Positions 16,552 to 24,317 of a stretch of DNA of 64,000 nucleotides are shown here, in pieces. Each line of letters starts with the position of its first letter. Position 1 is the stretch's first letter. The notes beneath the pieces were generated by a model, which was not told the origin of the DNA, ran no database searches, and was given only the letters and a program-made list of their open reading frames with translations. The DNA is taken from the NCBI RefSeq assembly GCF_042646425.1, contig NZ_JBHRTR010000048.1, positions 124,001-188,000 on the forward strand, given 5' to 3'. Source of the DNA: Marinibaculum pumilum (GTDB lineage Bacteria > Pseudomonadota > Alphaproteobacteria > Ferrovibrionales > Ferrovibrionaceae). The position numbers and the translations under genes were made by a program.

Positions 16552-17313
16552 TCAGCTCCGGCAGAGGGCGAACAGGGCGGCGCGGGAGGAAATGCCCAGC
16601 TTTTCGTAGGCGCGCCTTCGGTACGTCGCCACGCTCGACGGGGCGATGCCGAGGTCGCCGGCGATCGTCTCCGCCTTGCGGCCGGCCAGGATTCCCTGGC
16701 AGACCGCGCGCTCCCGCTCCGTCAGCACGGCCAGCGGTGCCGGCCAGGAGGGGCCGCTGCCGGCGGCGAAATGCGCCGCGGCGACCTGGCCCGCCAGGGC
16801 GCAGAGGCGTCGATGCAGGTTCGGTTCCCAGCCCGTCGGGCCATCCGGTCGCTGATGGTAGAGGTTCAGCGCAATGCGCAGCGCGCCGCGGGCAACGAGG
16901 ATGGCCGTCTTCCCGCCCAGGTCGAGGGAATCGTAGAACAGGGCGCGATACTCGGCGCCCATGCGGTCGCGGATCTCCGCGAAGCGGAGCACATGGCTGT
17001 GGCGGTGGTTCACGGCCAGCGCCGCGCGATAGAGCGGATCCTGCCGGTACCAGCCATCCAGATAGGCGAGGGCGCGCTGCCTGCCCTTGGCGCCGGCCAC
17101 GAAGTTGCGCGCCAGCAGGCAGCGCGCCCGGTCGCTGTCGTAGGCGAACACCATGCATTGCACCGCGCCCAATGTCTGCGCGGCGTCGAGGAAGGGGGCG
17201 GCAAACTCCTCGGTGCCGGCCTCTCCCATGGCCACGGCCAGATGTTCCGCGACGGCGCCGGCCAGAGCCTCGCCGGAGCGCGCCCGGCTCGCAGCGTCTG
17301 TCCCCTTTTCCAT
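16552..17313 (-). CDS. LuxR family transcriptional regulator
   Basis: This 253-residue protein has a C-terminal LuxR helix-turn-helix (about residues 187-250: LTERERAVCQGILAGRKAETIAGDL, APSSVATYRRRAYEKLGISSRAALFALC) behind a long alpha/beta N-terminal domain without recognised motifs. It is divergent from the flavin monooxygenase gene at 17403 with 89 bases between them and probably regulates it. No autoinducer synthase is nearby, so a small aromatic or metabolic ligand is more likely than quorum sensing. Confidence 0.88.
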   Translation of the reverse strand: MEKGTDAASRARSGEALAGAVAEHLAVAMGEAGTEEFAAPFLDAAQTLGAVQCMVFAYDSDRARCLLARNFVAGAKGRQRALAYLDGWYRQDPLYRAALAVNHRHSHVLRFAEIRDRMGAEYRALFYDSLDLGGKTAILVARGALRIALNLYHQRPDGPTGWEPNLHRRLCALAGQVAAAHFAAGSGPSWPAPLAVLTERERAVCQGILAGRKAETIAGDLGIAPSSVATYRRRAYEKLGISSRAALFALCRS

Positions 17314-17402
17314 GGGACAGATCAGGACGCGGAAAGAGGCTATCTGTAAAGCGTCGGCCCGCAGGCGGCGGGATGACAGAATGCGGGGGAGGAGACGGAA
17401 CG

Positions 17403-19070
17403 ATGAGGCCGGCAGGTCGCGGCGAGCTGGACTCGCTCTATTTCGAGTATCCGCATTTCGAACCGCCGGACCGGCCCGCAGCGGAGCCGCGGCGGCGGGT
17501 GGCGATCGTCGGCGCCGGGCCGGTCGGGCTGACGGCCGCTTTGGCCCTGGCGGCGGAAGGGGTGCCGAGCCTGCTGCTGGAGCGCAAGGCCACCTTCAAC
17601 GACGGCAGCCGGGCGATCTGCATCGCCCGGCAGAGCTTCCACATCCTGGAGCGGCTGGGCGCGCTGGCGCCGTTCCTGGAGAAGGCGCTGCCCTGGACCA
17701 CCGGGCGCAGCTTCTATCGCGGGCGGCAGGTGCTGGAATTCGAGATGCCGGACGGGCCGGATGAGAAGTTCCGGCCGATGTACAACCTGCAGCAGCAGTA
17801 TATCGAGCGCTTCCTGTGGCAGGCGGCTTCGGCCTCGCCGCTGGTGGAGATCCGCTGGCAGAGCGAGGTGGCCGGGATTGCCGACCGGGATGGCGGCGTG
17901 ACCCTGGAGGTCCGCGACCCGGCCGGCAGCTATGCGGTGACGGCCGACTGGCTGCTTGCCGCCGATGGCGCGCGCAGCCCGGTGCGCGGCATGCGGAACC
18001 TGCGCCTGCAGGGCGAGAATTTCGAAGGCCGCTACGTCATCGCGGATGTCCGCATGGCGCATGACTATCCGACGATCCGCCGCGCGCTGTTCGATCCGGC
18101 CTGCAATCCCGGTTCCACCGTGCTGGTGCATCGCCAGCCCGAGGACATCTGGCGCATCGACTACCAACTGCCCGAGGGCGAGAGCGCGGAGGAAGCGACC
18201 CGGGAGGAGGTGGTGCGCGACCGGGTCGCCGCGATCCTGGGGGAGATCGGCCATCGCGGCACCTGGGAACTGGAATGGTGGAGCGTCTATGCCGCCAACA
18301 CCCTGGCGCTGGCGGACTATCGCGACGGCCGGGTGTTCTTCCTGGGCGATGCCGCCCATATCGTGCCGATCTTCGGCGTGCGCGGCCTGAACAACGGCAT
18401 CGCCGATGCCGCCGATATCGGCTGGAAGCTGGGCCGCGTGGTCGCCGGCGGCGCGGGCGAGGGCCTGCTGGCCAGCTACACGCCGGAGCGCCGCGACGCC
18501 ACCCTGGACGTCTTCGCCAATGCCACGAAGAGCACACGCTTCATGACGCCGCCGACCCGGGGCTGGCGCCTGATGCGGGATGCCGCGCTGGGGCTGGCGC
18601 TGCGCCACGACTTCGCGCGGCCCTTCGCCAATCCGCGGCAGATGGCGCCCTATACCTATGCCGCCAGCCCGCTGACCGCGGACGACGATCCGGCCTTCGA
18701 CGGCGCCGGCCCGGCGCCCGGGAGCGTGCTGCCGAACCTGCGGCTGGCCGCGGGCGGCTTCCTCAGCGACCGGCTGGGGCCCGGCTTCACGCTGCTGCTT
18801 TTCTCCGCAGGTGCCGCGGCGGCGGAGGCGATGCTCCGGCCGCTTCGGGCGCGCGATCCGGACCTGCGCCTGCTGTGCATCGGCGGCGCGATGCCGGATG
18901 CGCTGCACGATCCGGACGGCCGCATCGCCGCCCGCTTCGCCGCCGGGCCGGGCAGCGCCTGGCTGGTGCGGCCGGACATGTACATCGCCGGCCGCTGGCG
19001 GCAGGCGGAACCGGCAGCCGTGGCGTCCTGCCTGGCGCGGCTGCTCGACATTGCGGAGGTGGAGCAATGA
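17403..19070 (+). CDS. FAD-dependent monooxygenase (class A, MhpA/PheA-like)
   Basis: This 555-residue flavoprotein has the dinucleotide fold GAGPVG at residues 37-42, ERKATFNDGSRAICIARQSFHILERLG (about 60-86) and the FAD ribityl motif FLGDAAHIVPIFGVRGLNNGIADA (about 313-336). A C-terminal thioredoxin-like part is typical of 3-(3-hydroxyphenyl)propionate or phenol hydroxylases. It uses NAD(P)H and O2 to hydroxylate an aromatic ring; the substrate is unknown. It overlaps the DUF2783 gene by ATGA and is divergent from the LuxR regulator. Confidence 0.9.
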   Translation: MRPAGRGELDSLYFEYPHFEPPDRPAAEPRRRVAIVGAGPVGLTAALALAAEGVPSLLLERKATFNDGSRAICIARQSFHILERLGALAPFLEKALPWTTGRSFYRGRQVLEFEMPDGPDEKFRPMYNLQQQYIERFLWQAASASPLVEIRWQSEVAGIADRDGGVTLEVRDPAGSYAVTADWLLAADGARSPVRGMRNLRLQGENFEGRYVIADVRMAHDYPTIRRALFDPACNPGSTVLVHRQPEDIWRIDYQLPEGESAEEATREEVVRDRVAAILGEIGHRGTWELEWWSVYAANTLALADYRDGRVFFLGDAAHIVPIFGVRGLNNGIADAADIGWKLGRVVAGGAGEGLLASYTPERRDATLDVFANATKSTRFMTPPTRGWRLMRDAALGLALRHDFARPFANPRQMAPYTYAASPLTADDDPAFDGAGPAPGSVLPNLRLAAGGFLSDRLGPGFTLLLFSAGAAAAEAMLRPLRARDPDLRLLCIGGAMPDALHDPDGRIAARFAAGPGSAWLVRPDMYIAGRWRQAEPAAVASCLARLLDIAEVEQ

Positions 19071-19255
19071 CGATGCCCTTTGCGGAGCTGGAGCCGGTCT
19101 ATGAGGAACTGGCGATGGCGATCGATCGGGTGGGCGAGGCGCAGGCGCCGCTGTTCCTGGCGAAGCTCGCCCTGATGCTGGCGCACGAACTGGGCGACCG
19201 GGAGCGCGCGCTCGCCGCGATCGCGGACTGCGAGCGGGACCTGCTCCGGGAATAG
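19067..19255 (+). CDS. DUF2783 small protein
   Basis: This 62-residue acidic, mostly helical protein (LEPVYEELAMAIDRVGEAQAP, then LALMLAHELGDRERALAAI) corresponds to DUF2783, a small family found directly after class A flavin monooxygenases. Its ATG overlaps the monooxygenase stop (ATGA), so it is translated with it in a fixed ratio and may be a subunit or stabiliser. Biochemical function is unknown. Confidence 0.82.
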   Translation: MTMPFAELEPVYEELAMAIDRVGEAQAPLFLAKLALMLAHELGDRERALAAIADCERDLLRE

Positions 19256-19278
19256 CCGCGGGCGGTGCCGCGCCCTCC

Positions 19279-20184
19279 CTACGACAGCGGCTCCGCGGCG
19301 GGCGGCTTCTTCCGGTGGTCCGGCGGCAGCGGCACCCATTCGTCGCGGTCGTGCGGCGGCAGGGCGATGCGGCCCTCGGTCCAGTCCGCCTTCGCCTGCT
19401 CGATCCGGTCGCGGCGGGAGGAGACGAAGTTCCACCAGATGAAGCGCTCGCCCAGCGGCGCCCCGCCCAGCAGCATCACCGTGGCATCCGTCGTCGCCCG
19501 GATGGTCGGCGCCTCATGCGCTGCGAAGACCAGCAGCTGGCCGGCAGTGAAGGGCTGACCGTCGACCTCCGCCGTGCCGTGGGCGATGAAGGCGGCGCGC
19601 TCCTCATGGCCCTCCGGCAGGCCGGTCGCGGCACCGGTGCGCAGCCTGGCATGCGCGTAGAACAGCGGCGAATGGGTACGTACCGGGCTCGACAGGCCGA
19701 AGGCCGCACCGGCGATCACCCGCAGCCAGGTGCCGGCTTCCTCGGCCACCGGCAAGGTGTCGGCCGGATAGGTGTCGAAGGCCGGTGCGCTCTCCTCCGC
19801 CGCTTCCGGCAGGGCGACCCAGCTCTGCACCGCCTCCATCGGCGGGTCGCCGTCGGCGGCGCCGTCGAAACGTTCCGAATGGGCAATGCCGCGGCCGGCG
19901 GTCATCCAGTTCACCGCGCCGGGCGCGATCTCCTGTGTCACGCCCAGGCTGTCGCGATGGGTCATGCGGCCGCTGAACAGGTAGCTGACGGTCGACAGCC
20001 CGATATGCGGATGCGGCCGGACATCGGCCTTGCGGCGCGCCGGCGGCGGCAGGTCCAGCGGCCCGGCATGGTCCAGGAAGATGAAGGGGCCGACCATCCG
20101 GCGCGTTCGGAAGGGCAGGATCCGGTTGACGGCAAAGCCGCCGCCCAGGTCGGTCCTGCGACCGTCGATCACCAGGTCGGGCAT
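19279..20184 (-). CDS. Pirin family protein
   Basis: This 301-residue double-cupin protein of standard pirin length has the N-terminal metal site FLDHAGPLDLPPP ... PHPHIGLSTVSYLF (about 37-70), MTAGRGIAHSERF (about 93-105) and the C-terminal pirin_C domain. Bacterial pirins include quercetinases and redox-responsive regulators; the activity of this one is not evident. It is a single gene facing the monooxygenase operon and running in the same direction as the GntR regulator, with 78 bases between them. Confidence 0.93.
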   Translation of the reverse strand: MPDLVIDGRRTDLGGGFAVNRILPFRTRRMVGPFIFLDHAGPLDLPPPARRKADVRPHPHIGLSTVSYLFSGRMTHRDSLGVTQEIAPGAVNWMTAGRGIAHSERFDGAADGDPPMEAVQSWVALPEAAEESAPAFDTYPADTLPVAEEAGTWLRVIAGAAFGLSSPVRTHSPLFYAHARLRTGAATGLPEGHEERAAFIAHGTAEVDGQPFTAGQLLVFAAHEAPTIRATTDATVMLLGGAPLGERFIWWNFVSSRRDRIEQAKADWTEGRIALPPHDRDEWVPLPPDHRKKPPAAEPLS

Positions 20185-20262
20185 GTCCCGCTGCTCCCTG
20201 CTGCTGCGCCGGCGATCCTGCGCCGGCGCCGCGGCACCGGCAAGCGGAGATGCCGCGGCCCG

Positions 20263-21006
20263 TCAGTCCTGGCCGGAGGCGAAGACCGCGCTGGCCTCGC
20301 CCACCGTGTCGACATGGCCCTTGGCCGCCGCCTCGGCCGCGGCGCCGTCGCCGCGCATGATCGCGGCGACGATGGCGTCATGCTCGGCCCAGGACTTCAG
20401 CAGCCGGCCGGCCAGGCGGAACTGCGCGCGCCGGAACGGCGCCAGGCGATCGCGGGTCAGGGTCGCCATCTCGCCGATATGCTCGTTGTGGGAGCCGGCA
20501 TAGAGGGCGGAGTGGAAGGCGGTGTTGTGCGTCTCGTAGGCCTCTTCCGCGCCGTCATGGACGAACTTCGCGGAGGCCTGGTGCGCCTCCTCCAGCGCCC
20601 GCCGCTCCGCCGCATTCATCCGCTCCGCGGCGAAACGGGCGCAGATCCCCTCCAGCTCGGCCATGCCCTCGAACATCGCGGCCAGGCGGTCCTGGCTCAG
20701 CACCGCCACCACGGCGCCGCGGTTGGGGCGGCGGTCGACCAGCTTCATCGCGCCGAGCTGGCCCAGCGCCTCGCGCACCGGGGTGCGGGACACCTCGAAG
20801 CGGGCGGCCAGGCCCGCCTCGTCCAGGCGGATCCCTGGCGGCAGGCGCCCGGTGACGATCTGGTCGGCCAGGCTGCGCACCATCTCGTCCACCGTCGTGC
20901 CGGTGCGGACGAGGTCGCGCGGGCCGGGGTCCCGGCCAGGGCCGGTCCGGCCTGCGGCTTCCGCCGCGCGGACCTCGCCCTCTTCGACCTGCGGTTGCTT
21001 CGCCAT
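20263..21006 (-). CDS. GntR family transcriptional regulator (FCD domain), likely regulator of the ureide operon
   Basis: This 247-residue FadR-subgroup GntR protein has a winged HTH at about 40-105 (LADQIVTGRLPPGIRLDEAGLAARF, SRTPVREALGQL) and a helical FCD domain with metal-ligand-like residues (D-N-FH at about 155-170, H-I, E-H-D). It is divergent from the formamidase gene. The 470-base gap carries tandem GntR-type operators. The ATG at MAKQ was chosen; a GTG 18 bases upstream is an alternative. The same operator occurs before the ABC importer at 10.4 kb, so it may control both. Confidence 0.9.
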   Translation of the reverse strand: MAKQPQVEEGEVRAAEAAGRTGPGRDPGPRDLVRTGTTVDEMVRSLADQIVTGRLPPGIRLDEAGLAARFEVSRTPVREALGQLGAMKLVDRRPNRGAVVAVLSQDRLAAMFEGMAELEGICARFAAERMNAAERRALEEAHQASAKFVHDGAEEAYETHNTAFHSALYAGSHNEHIGEMATLTRDRLAPFRRAQFRLAGRLLKSWAEHDAIVAAIMRGDGAAAEAAAKGHVDTVGEASAVFASGQD

Positions 21007-21261
21007 GCTGTGCCGCCTGCTCACCTGTCGCTGCCCGTCGTCCCGGCAACCCCTGCCCGGCGGGTCACCCTGTCCTGATTAACGCCGGCTTCGCCTGCGG
21101 GAAAGGCCTGTCGGCGGAAGCCGGCAGGCCGCGGCACCGCATTCCGGGCCATCGCCCTGGACTGCCGATGCGATGTGCAGATGTGCAACATGATCAGTTT
21201 TTGTGCATAGTTCCGGGCGGGGCACCGGTCAGACGCTTGCGGGCGACGGCATTCGGATTGC

Positions 21262-21288
21262 GAAATCGCCGATTTTTCCAGCGATTTC
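21262..21288. promoter_or_regulatory. Inverted repeat GAAATCGC-11-GCGATTTC
   Basis: A perfect 8-base inverted repeat (21262-21269 and 21281-21288) with a T-rich 11-base spacer lies immediately upstream of the tandem GntR-type boxes. It could be a second regulator site; the arm GGCGATTTCA also occurs near 10137, upstream of the co-regulated importer. Confidence 0.4.
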
Positions 21289-21290
21289 AC

Positions 21291-21323
21291 TGGCATACAG
21301 ATTGCATACAAAATTGTATACGA
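21291..21323 (+). promoter_or_regulatory. Triple GntR-like operator array before the formamidase-biuret operon
   Basis: Three decamers are spaced 11-12 bases apart: TGGCATACAG (21291), TTGCATACAA (21302) and TTGTATACGA (21314). The TTGTATACAA-like palindrome is the classic FadR/GntR box. The array lies midway between the divergent GntR gene and formamidase and matches the array at 10414 in spacing and sequence. Confidence 0.7.
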
Positions 21324-21476
21324 TTTGGAAAGCCTGTCCGCCGATCCCATGCGTACCGCCAGACCAAGCCTGACCATCCCTGCCGCGACCGGCCGCGCCG
21401 GCGGCCCTGCCCGTGCGGGCAGCGACCGCGACGCCCCGGTGTGGCATCCGATGCCAGGACAGAGGAGGGGCCGGCG

Positions 21477-22400
21477 ATGAACGGACTGGGCGGCTGGAAC
21501 AGGAGCGAGAACGGGGTGGTGATCGGCCTCGTTCAGATCAACACCCCGGTGATCCGCGACCGCGAGGATCTCGCCCGGCAGGCGGAGGTGATCGCCGGCT
21601 ATGTCGGCAAGGCGCGGCGCGGCCTGTCGACCATGGACCTGGTGGTGTTCCCGGAATATGCGCTGCACGGCATGTCGCTGGAGACCCATGACGGGGTCAC
21701 CTCCGACCTGGACGGGCCGGAGGTGGCGGTGTTCCGCCGCGCCTGCATCGAGCACCGGATCTGGGGCTGCTTCTCGATCATGGAGCGCAACCCGCACGGC
21801 AAGCCGTTCAATGTCGGCATCGTCATCGACGATCAGGGCGAGGCGAAGCTCTATTACCGAAAGATGCATCCCTGGGTGCCGATCGAGCCCTGGGAGCCGG
21901 GCGACCAGGGCATCCCGGTGATCGACGGGCCGAACGGGGCCAAGCTGGCGCTGATCATCTGCCATGACGGCATGTTCCCGGAAATGGCGCGGGAAGCCGC
22001 CTACAAGGGGGCGGAGATCCTGTTGCGCACCGCCGGCTATGGCGCCTGCGTGCGCGAGCCCTGGCGGTTCACCAACCAGGCCAACGCCTTCTGCAACCTG
22101 ATGGTGACGGCCAGCGTCTGCCTGGCCGGTACCGACGGCTCCGCCGATTCCATGGGGGAAGCAATGGTCTGCAATTTCGACGGCACGATCGTCACCCATG
22201 CCACCGGCGGCAATCCGGGCGAGATCGTCAGCGCCGAGGTGCGGCCCGACCTGGTGCGCGAGGCGCGGCGCGGCTGGGGGATGGAGAACAACATCTACCA
22301 GTTCGGCCATCGCGGCTTCTCCGCCGTGGCCGGCGGGGCGCAGGACTGCCCCTACAGCTACATGACCGACCTGGCGGCGGGCCGCTACCGCCTGCCCTGA
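21477..22400 (+). CDS. amiF: Formamidase
   Basis: This 307-residue nitrilase-superfamily amidase has the catalytic triad visible as E60 (VVFPEYALHGMS), K129 (KLYYRKMHPW) and C162 (LIICHDGMFPEM). The blocks MAREAAYKGAEI and FCNLMVTASVCLAGTDG are typical of AmiF and aliphatic amidase. AmiF hydrolyses formamide to formate and ammonia in the cytoplasm. At 307 residues it is slightly shorter at the ends than the 334-residue Helicobacter enzyme. GAGGAGGGG precedes ATG. It is the first gene of the operon that continues with biuret and allophanate hydrolases. Confidence 0.88.
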   Translation: MNGLGGWNRSENGVVIGLVQINTPVIRDREDLARQAEVIAGYVGKARRGLSTMDLVVFPEYALHGMSLETHDGVTSDLDGPEVAVFRRACIEHRIWGCFSIMERNPHGKPFNVGIVIDDQGEAKLYYRKMHPWVPIEPWEPGDQGIPVIDGPNGAKLALIICHDGMFPEMAREAAYKGAEILLRTAGYGACVREPWRFTNQANAFCNLMVTASVCLAGTDGSADSMGEAMVCNFDGTIVTHATGGNPGEIVSAEVRPDLVREARRGWGMENNIYQFGHRGFSAVAGGAQDCPYSYMTDLAAGRYRLP

Positions 22401-22409
22401 GAGGCGGAG

Positions 22410-22493
22410 GTGCAGGTTACCGACGGCACCGGGTTCGGCATCGACCGGCCGGTCCGCCGGTTCGGCGATAAGCTGGGCGACGCGGCCGAATAG
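22410..22493 (+). CDS. Possible 27-residue leader-type ORF between amiF and biuH
   Basis: A GTG preceded by GAGGCGGAG opens a 27-codon frame (VQVTDGTGFGIDRPVRRFGD...) that ends 30 bases before the biuH start, filling an otherwise unusual 123-base gap inside a compact operon. There is no known homologue. It could be chance or a vestige. Confidence 0.2.
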   Translation: MQVTDGTGFGIDRPVRRFGDKLGDAAE

Positions 22494-22523
22494 CGGATGG
22501 CATAGCAGGGCAAGGAGGGGGTT

Positions 22524-23249
22524 GTGACGGTACAGAGCGAGATCGCGCCGGAAGGCGTTGCGGCGGCCGGGGGCACCGTGATCGCGGCCGACCCCTATCC
22601 CTGGCCCTATGACGGCGATCTGCGGCCGGACAATACGGCGCTGATCGTGATCGACATGCAGACCGACTTCTGCGGTCCCGGCGGCTATGTCGATTCCATG
22701 GGCTACGACCTGTCGCTGGTGCGGGCGCCGATCGCGCCGATCAAGGCGGTGCTGGCCGCGATGCGGGCGAAGGGCTACCACATCTTCCACACCCGCGAAG
22801 GGCACCGCACCGACCTGGCCGACCTGCCGGCGAACAAGCGCTGGCGGTCGCGCCGGATCAATGCCGGCATCGGCGATCCGGGCCCCTGCGGCCGCATCCT
22901 GGTGCGCGGCGAGCCGGGCTGGGAGATCATCCCCGAACTGGCGCCGCTGCCCGGCGAACCGGTGATCGACAAGCCCGGCAAGGGCTCGTTCTGCGCCACC
23001 GACCTGGAGCTGATGCTGAACCAGCGGGCTGTGCGCAACATCGTGCTGACCGGCATCACCACCGATGTCTGCGTCCATACCACGATGCGCGAGGCTAACG
23101 ATCGCGGCTTCGAATGCGTGATCCTGTCGGACTGCTGCGGCGCCACCGACCATGGCAACCACCTGGCCGCGCTGAAGATGGTGACGATGCAGGGCGGCGT
23201 GTTCGGCGCGGTGGCGACATCCGCCGACCTGCTGGCGGTCCTGCCGTGA
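22524..23249 (+). CDS. biuH: Biuret amidohydrolase (isochorismatase-fold cysteine hydrolase)
   Basis: This 241-residue protein is of the cysteine hydrolase family. As I recall the Rhizobium leguminosarum BiuH sequence, it matches almost throughout: PYPWPYDGDLRPDNTALIVI, DFCGPGGYVDSMGYDLSL, LPANKRWRSRRINAGIGDPG. Its catalytic residues D44, K150 and C183 correspond to BiuH D36, K142 and C175 with a constant offset of 8. BiuH converts biuret to allophanate and ammonia. The allophanate hydrolase needed next is encoded three genes on. The GTG start has an ideal AAGGAGGGG site. Confidence 0.87.
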   Translation: MTVQSEIAPEGVAAAGGTVIAADPYPWPYDGDLRPDNTALIVIDMQTDFCGPGGYVDSMGYDLSLVRAPIAPIKAVLAAMRAKGYHIFHTREGHRTDLADLPANKRWRSRRINAGIGDPGPCGRILVRGEPGWEIIPELAPLPGEPVIDKPGKGSFCATDLELMLNQRAVRNIVLTGITTDVCVHTTMREANDRGFECVILSDCCGATDHGNHLAALKMVTMQGGVFGAVATSADLLAVLP

Positions 23250-23259
23250 GGATGCGCTG

Positions 23260-23937
23260 ATGCCGGAGATCCCGGCGCAGCCCTTTCCCTTCGCGTTCGA
23301 ACCCGGGGCGGTCGCGCTGATCGTCATCGACATGCAGCGCGACTTCACCGAACCGGGCGGCTTCGGGGAAAGCCTGGGCAACGACGTTTCCCGCGTGGCG
23401 GCGATCGTGCCGACAGTGAAGCGGCTGATCGCGGGCTGCCGCGCCGCGGGTATGCCCGTGATCCACACCATGGAATGCCACCGGCCCGACCTGTCCGACT
23501 GTCCGCCGGCGAAGCGGCTGCGGGGCAAGCCGTCCCTGCGCATCGGCGATGCCGGGCCGATGGGCCGCATCCTGGTCGCCGGCGAGCCGGGCACCGCGAT
23601 CCTGCCGGAACTGGCGCCGCTGCCCGGCGAGGTGGTGATCGAGAAGCCGGGCAAGGGCGCCTTCTACGCCACCCCGCTGTCGGATGAACTGGCGCGGCTG
23701 GGCATCCGGCAGCTGGTCTTCGCCGGGGTCACGACCGAGGTCTGCGTGCAGACGACGATGCGGGAGGCCAATGACCGCGGCTTCGACTGCCTGCTGGCGG
23801 AAGACGCGACGGAAAGCTACTTCCCGGCGTTCAAGGCGGCGACCCTGGAGATGATCCGGGCGCAGGGCGCCATCGTCGGCTGGACCGCGGCCACCGACAC
23901 GATCCTGGCGGGACTGCAGGGAGGCGGCGATGACTGA
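23260..23937 (+). CDS. Second cysteine hydrolase of the isochorismatase family, candidate triuret hydrolase
   Basis: This 225-residue paralogue of the preceding BiuH has the catalytic set D24 (IVIDMQRDF), K129 (VIEKPGKGAF) and C162 (GVTTEVCVQTTMREAND). Differences lie in the N-terminal lid and the substrate loop (CHRPDLSDCPPAKRLRGKPSL in place of the BiuH LADLPANKRWRSR). A triuret hydrolase, TrtA, is a known BiuH relative found with BiuH and AtzF. That position makes triuret the leading guess, but peroxyureidoacrylate or another carbamoyl amide is possible. It is 10 bases downstream of biuH. Confidence 0.75.
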   Translation: MPEIPAQPFPFAFEPGAVALIVIDMQRDFTEPGGFGESLGNDVSRVAAIVPTVKRLIAGCRAAGMPVIHTMECHRPDLSDCPPAKRLRGKPSLRIGDAGPMGRILVAGEPGTAILPELAPLPGEVVIEKPGKGAFYATPLSDELARLGIRQLVFAGVTTEVCVQTTMREANDRGFDCLLAEDATESYFPAFKAATLEMIRAQGAIVGWTAATDTILAGLQGGGDD

Positions 23938-24292
23938 AGGGGCAAGGGACCTGGTCTGGCCGGACCTGGCCGAGGGCGGCTGGCGCAGCCTGGCGTTCGA
24001 GCCGTTCCGTGACCGGGTGGAGATCCACTGGCTGGAGCGCGGCACGGGCGGCGAGCCGTCGGTGGCCCTGCTGCGCTATGCGGCGGGCGCACGGGTGCCG
24101 CGGCACCGCCATGCCGGGCTGGAGACGATCGTGGTGCTGGACGGCGCACAGAGCGACGCCCATGGCACCTATGCGAAGGGCAGCGTGGTGATCAACCGGC
24201 CGGGCACGTCCCATGAGGTCTGGTCCGACGAGGGCTGCGTGGTGCTGATCCAGTGGGACCGGCCCGTAGAGATTCTCGGTGACGAAGAATGA
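23930..24292 (+). CDS. Cupin domain protein of the ureide operon (ChrR-like)
   Basis: This 120-residue single cupin has metal ligands in VPRHRHAGLETIVVLDGAQSD (about 58-78) and the second motif PGTSHEVWSDEGC (about 96-108), resembling the ChrR-type cupin. It overlaps the upstream hydrolase gene by 8 bases, so it belongs to the same transcript. It might bind a ureide or a metal; no catalytic role is assigned. Confidence 0.8.
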   Translation: MTEGARDLVWPDLAEGGWRSLAFEPFRDRVEIHWLERGTGGEPSVALLRYAAGARVPRHRHAGLETIVVLDGAQSDAHGTYAKGSVVINRPGTSHEVWSDEGCVVLIQWDRPVEILGDEE

Positions 24293-24317
24293 CAAACCGT
24301 TGCGGGGGAGACGAAGG

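Noticed and set aside
21021..23654. 877-codon minus-strand frame spanning amiF and biuH
   Set aside because: Antisense to three catalytically complete enzymes; includes the operator region; no family signature.
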